The notes below the pieces were generated by a model. That model was not told the origin of the DNA and made no database searches. It worked only from the letters and a program-made list of their open reading frames with translations. The position numbers and the translations under genes were made by a program. Positions 63,480 through 64,000 of a stretch of DNA of 64,000 nucleotides are shown here, piece after piece (within the stretch, counting starts at the first letter, position 1; each line of letters opens with the position of its first letter). Source of the stretch: Methylophaga thalassica (GTDB lineage: Bacteria; Pseudomonadota; Gammaproteobacteria; Nitrosococcales; Methylophagaceae); NCBI RefSeq assembly GCF_030159795.1, contig NZ_BSND01000013.1, positions 310,001-374,000 of the forward strand, given 5' to 3'.

Positions 63480-64000
63480 CAACAACGGTCTTGGTTACCG
63501 GCGGTGCAGGGTATATTGGCTCGCATATCTGTGTAGTGTTACTGGAAGCAGGATTTGATGTCGTGGTCGTGGACAATCTTAGTAATAGCTCCTCTTTAGC
63601 TATCGATAGAGTAAGTCAGATTACAGGGAAAAAAATCGCTTTTTACAAAGCAGATTGTCGTGATAAAGCGGCTTTACAAGGTATTTTTAATACCCATCCT
63701 ATTGATGCTGTTATTCACCTGGCAGGATTAAAAGCTGTGGGTGAGTCCTGTGCTTTTCCTTTGATGTATTACCAAAATAATCTGGATGCCACCTTTGTTT
63801 TGTTAGAGGTGATGCAGCAATTTTCCGTGAAAAACTTTGTATTTAGTTCATCAGCCACCGTCTATGGCGATCCTGCTTCAATGCCCGTAAATGAAACGTT
63901 TCCGACTTCGGCAACGAATCCTTATGGCCGTACAAAGCTGATGATAGAAGAAATTCTGGCAGATATGGTCAAGGCGACGCCAGATCAACTTAGTGTGGTG
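63476..64000 (+). CDS. galE: UDP-glucose 4-epimerase (3' end outside window)
   Basis: Interconverts UDP-glucose and UDP-galactose, precursors for core sugars. Translated from the ATG at 63476 (overlapping the waaG stop) to the window edge: 175 codons, no stop. N-terminal Rossmann loop TGGAGYIGSHICVVLLEAG, then VDNLSNSS, VIHLAGLKAVGES, and the Ser/Tyr-x3-Lys catalytic set FSSSATVYG and NPYGRTKLMIE. Extended short-chain dehydrogenase family; a related nucleotide-sugar epimerase is possible but less likely. Confidence 0.93.
   Translation, partial: MTTTVLVTGGAGYIGSHICVVLLEAGFDVVVVDNLSNSSSLAIDRVSQITGKKIAFYKADCRDKAALQGIFNTHPIDAVIHLAGLKAVGESCAFPLMYYQNNLDATFVLLEVMQQFSVKNFVFSSSATVYGDPASMPVNETFPTSATNPYGRTKLMIEEILADMVKATPDQLSVV

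Noticed and set aside
1-64000. tRNA or rRNA genes, insertion sequences, prophage
   Set aside because: No cloverleaf, rRNA-like stretch, transposase or phage gene was recognised in the gaps; a tRNA scan would confirm this.

Overview
This window comes from a methylotrophic gammaproteobacterium with moderate GC. Gene content and order resemble Methylophaga-like bacteria. The evidence for methylotrophy is a lanthanide-type PQQ methanol dehydrogenase (XoxF) with its XoxJ partner, a quinoprotein-associated SoxYZ-like carrier, and a tetrahydromethanopterin (H4MPT) block (MtdB, an MtdA-family dehydrogenase, beta-RFAP synthase MptG and an ATP-grasp protein). The evidence for Gammaproteobacteria is the housekeeping gene order: glyQS-gmhB-plsC, lptM-lysA-dapF-DUF484-xerC, pilBCD-coaE-zapD-yacG, petABC-sspAB and polA-DUF2782-thrB. 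I saw no rRNA, tRNA, CRISPR array, prophage or insertion sequence.

Layout. 1-4.97 kb: a truncated MFS transporter diverges from uvrA, which is followed by a CYTH phosphatase and a host-attachment-family protein. 5.0-8.0 kb (minus): gshB-apbE-tonB. 8.2-14.6 kb (plus): glyQ-glyS-gmhB-plsC and a FimX-like degenerate GGDEF/EAL protein. 14.65-19.6 kb (minus): htpX, then the H4MPT block mtdA-like, mptG, mtdB, ATP-grasp. 19.9-29.9 kb: a small secreted Cys protein, the SoxYZ-like carrier, gltX, xoxF, xoxJ, two uncharacterised exported proteins and a histidine kinase/sigma54-activator pair. 29.9-36.1 kb (minus): sspB, sspA, cytochrome bc1 (petABC), pseudoazurin and an Atm1-type ABC exporter. 36.3-40.8 kb (plus): fmdB-type, DUF502, aspS, zinc-finger, mutT and nadA. 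40.8-46.2 kb (minus): yacG, zapD, coaE, pilD, pilC, pilB. 46.4-50.2 kb (plus): lptM, lysA, dapF, DUF484, xerC. 50.2-50.75 kb: a gene-free palindromic element. 50.75-64 kb: polA (minus), then DUF2782, thrB and an LPS inner-core region (waaC, hldE, gmhA, waaP, a tandem-kinase protein, waaG, start of galE) interrupted by an aldo/keto reductase and FAD oxidoreductase pair.

How the genes work together. XoxF oxidises methanol in the periplasm. MtdA/MtdB handle formaldehyde-derived C1 units on H4MPT, whose synthesis needs MptG. Electrons can pass through bc1 and the copper protein pseudoazurin. GmhA, HldE and GmhB make ADP-heptose (the epimerase HldD is not in the window), and WaaC, WaaP and WaaG build and phosphorylate the LPS core. 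PilBCD and the FimX-like protein point to type IV pili controlled by c-di-GMP.

The most unusual sequence-level features are: a perfect 3 x 29-bp tandem repeat at the mtdA-like/mptG junction that regenerates an overlapping stop/start twice and makes two identical 10-codon mini-ORFs; other short tandem duplications at gene starts and ends; a GAFTNA (not GAFTGA) sigma54 activator next to the xox genes; and a roughly 300-bp composite palindromic element between xerC and polA.
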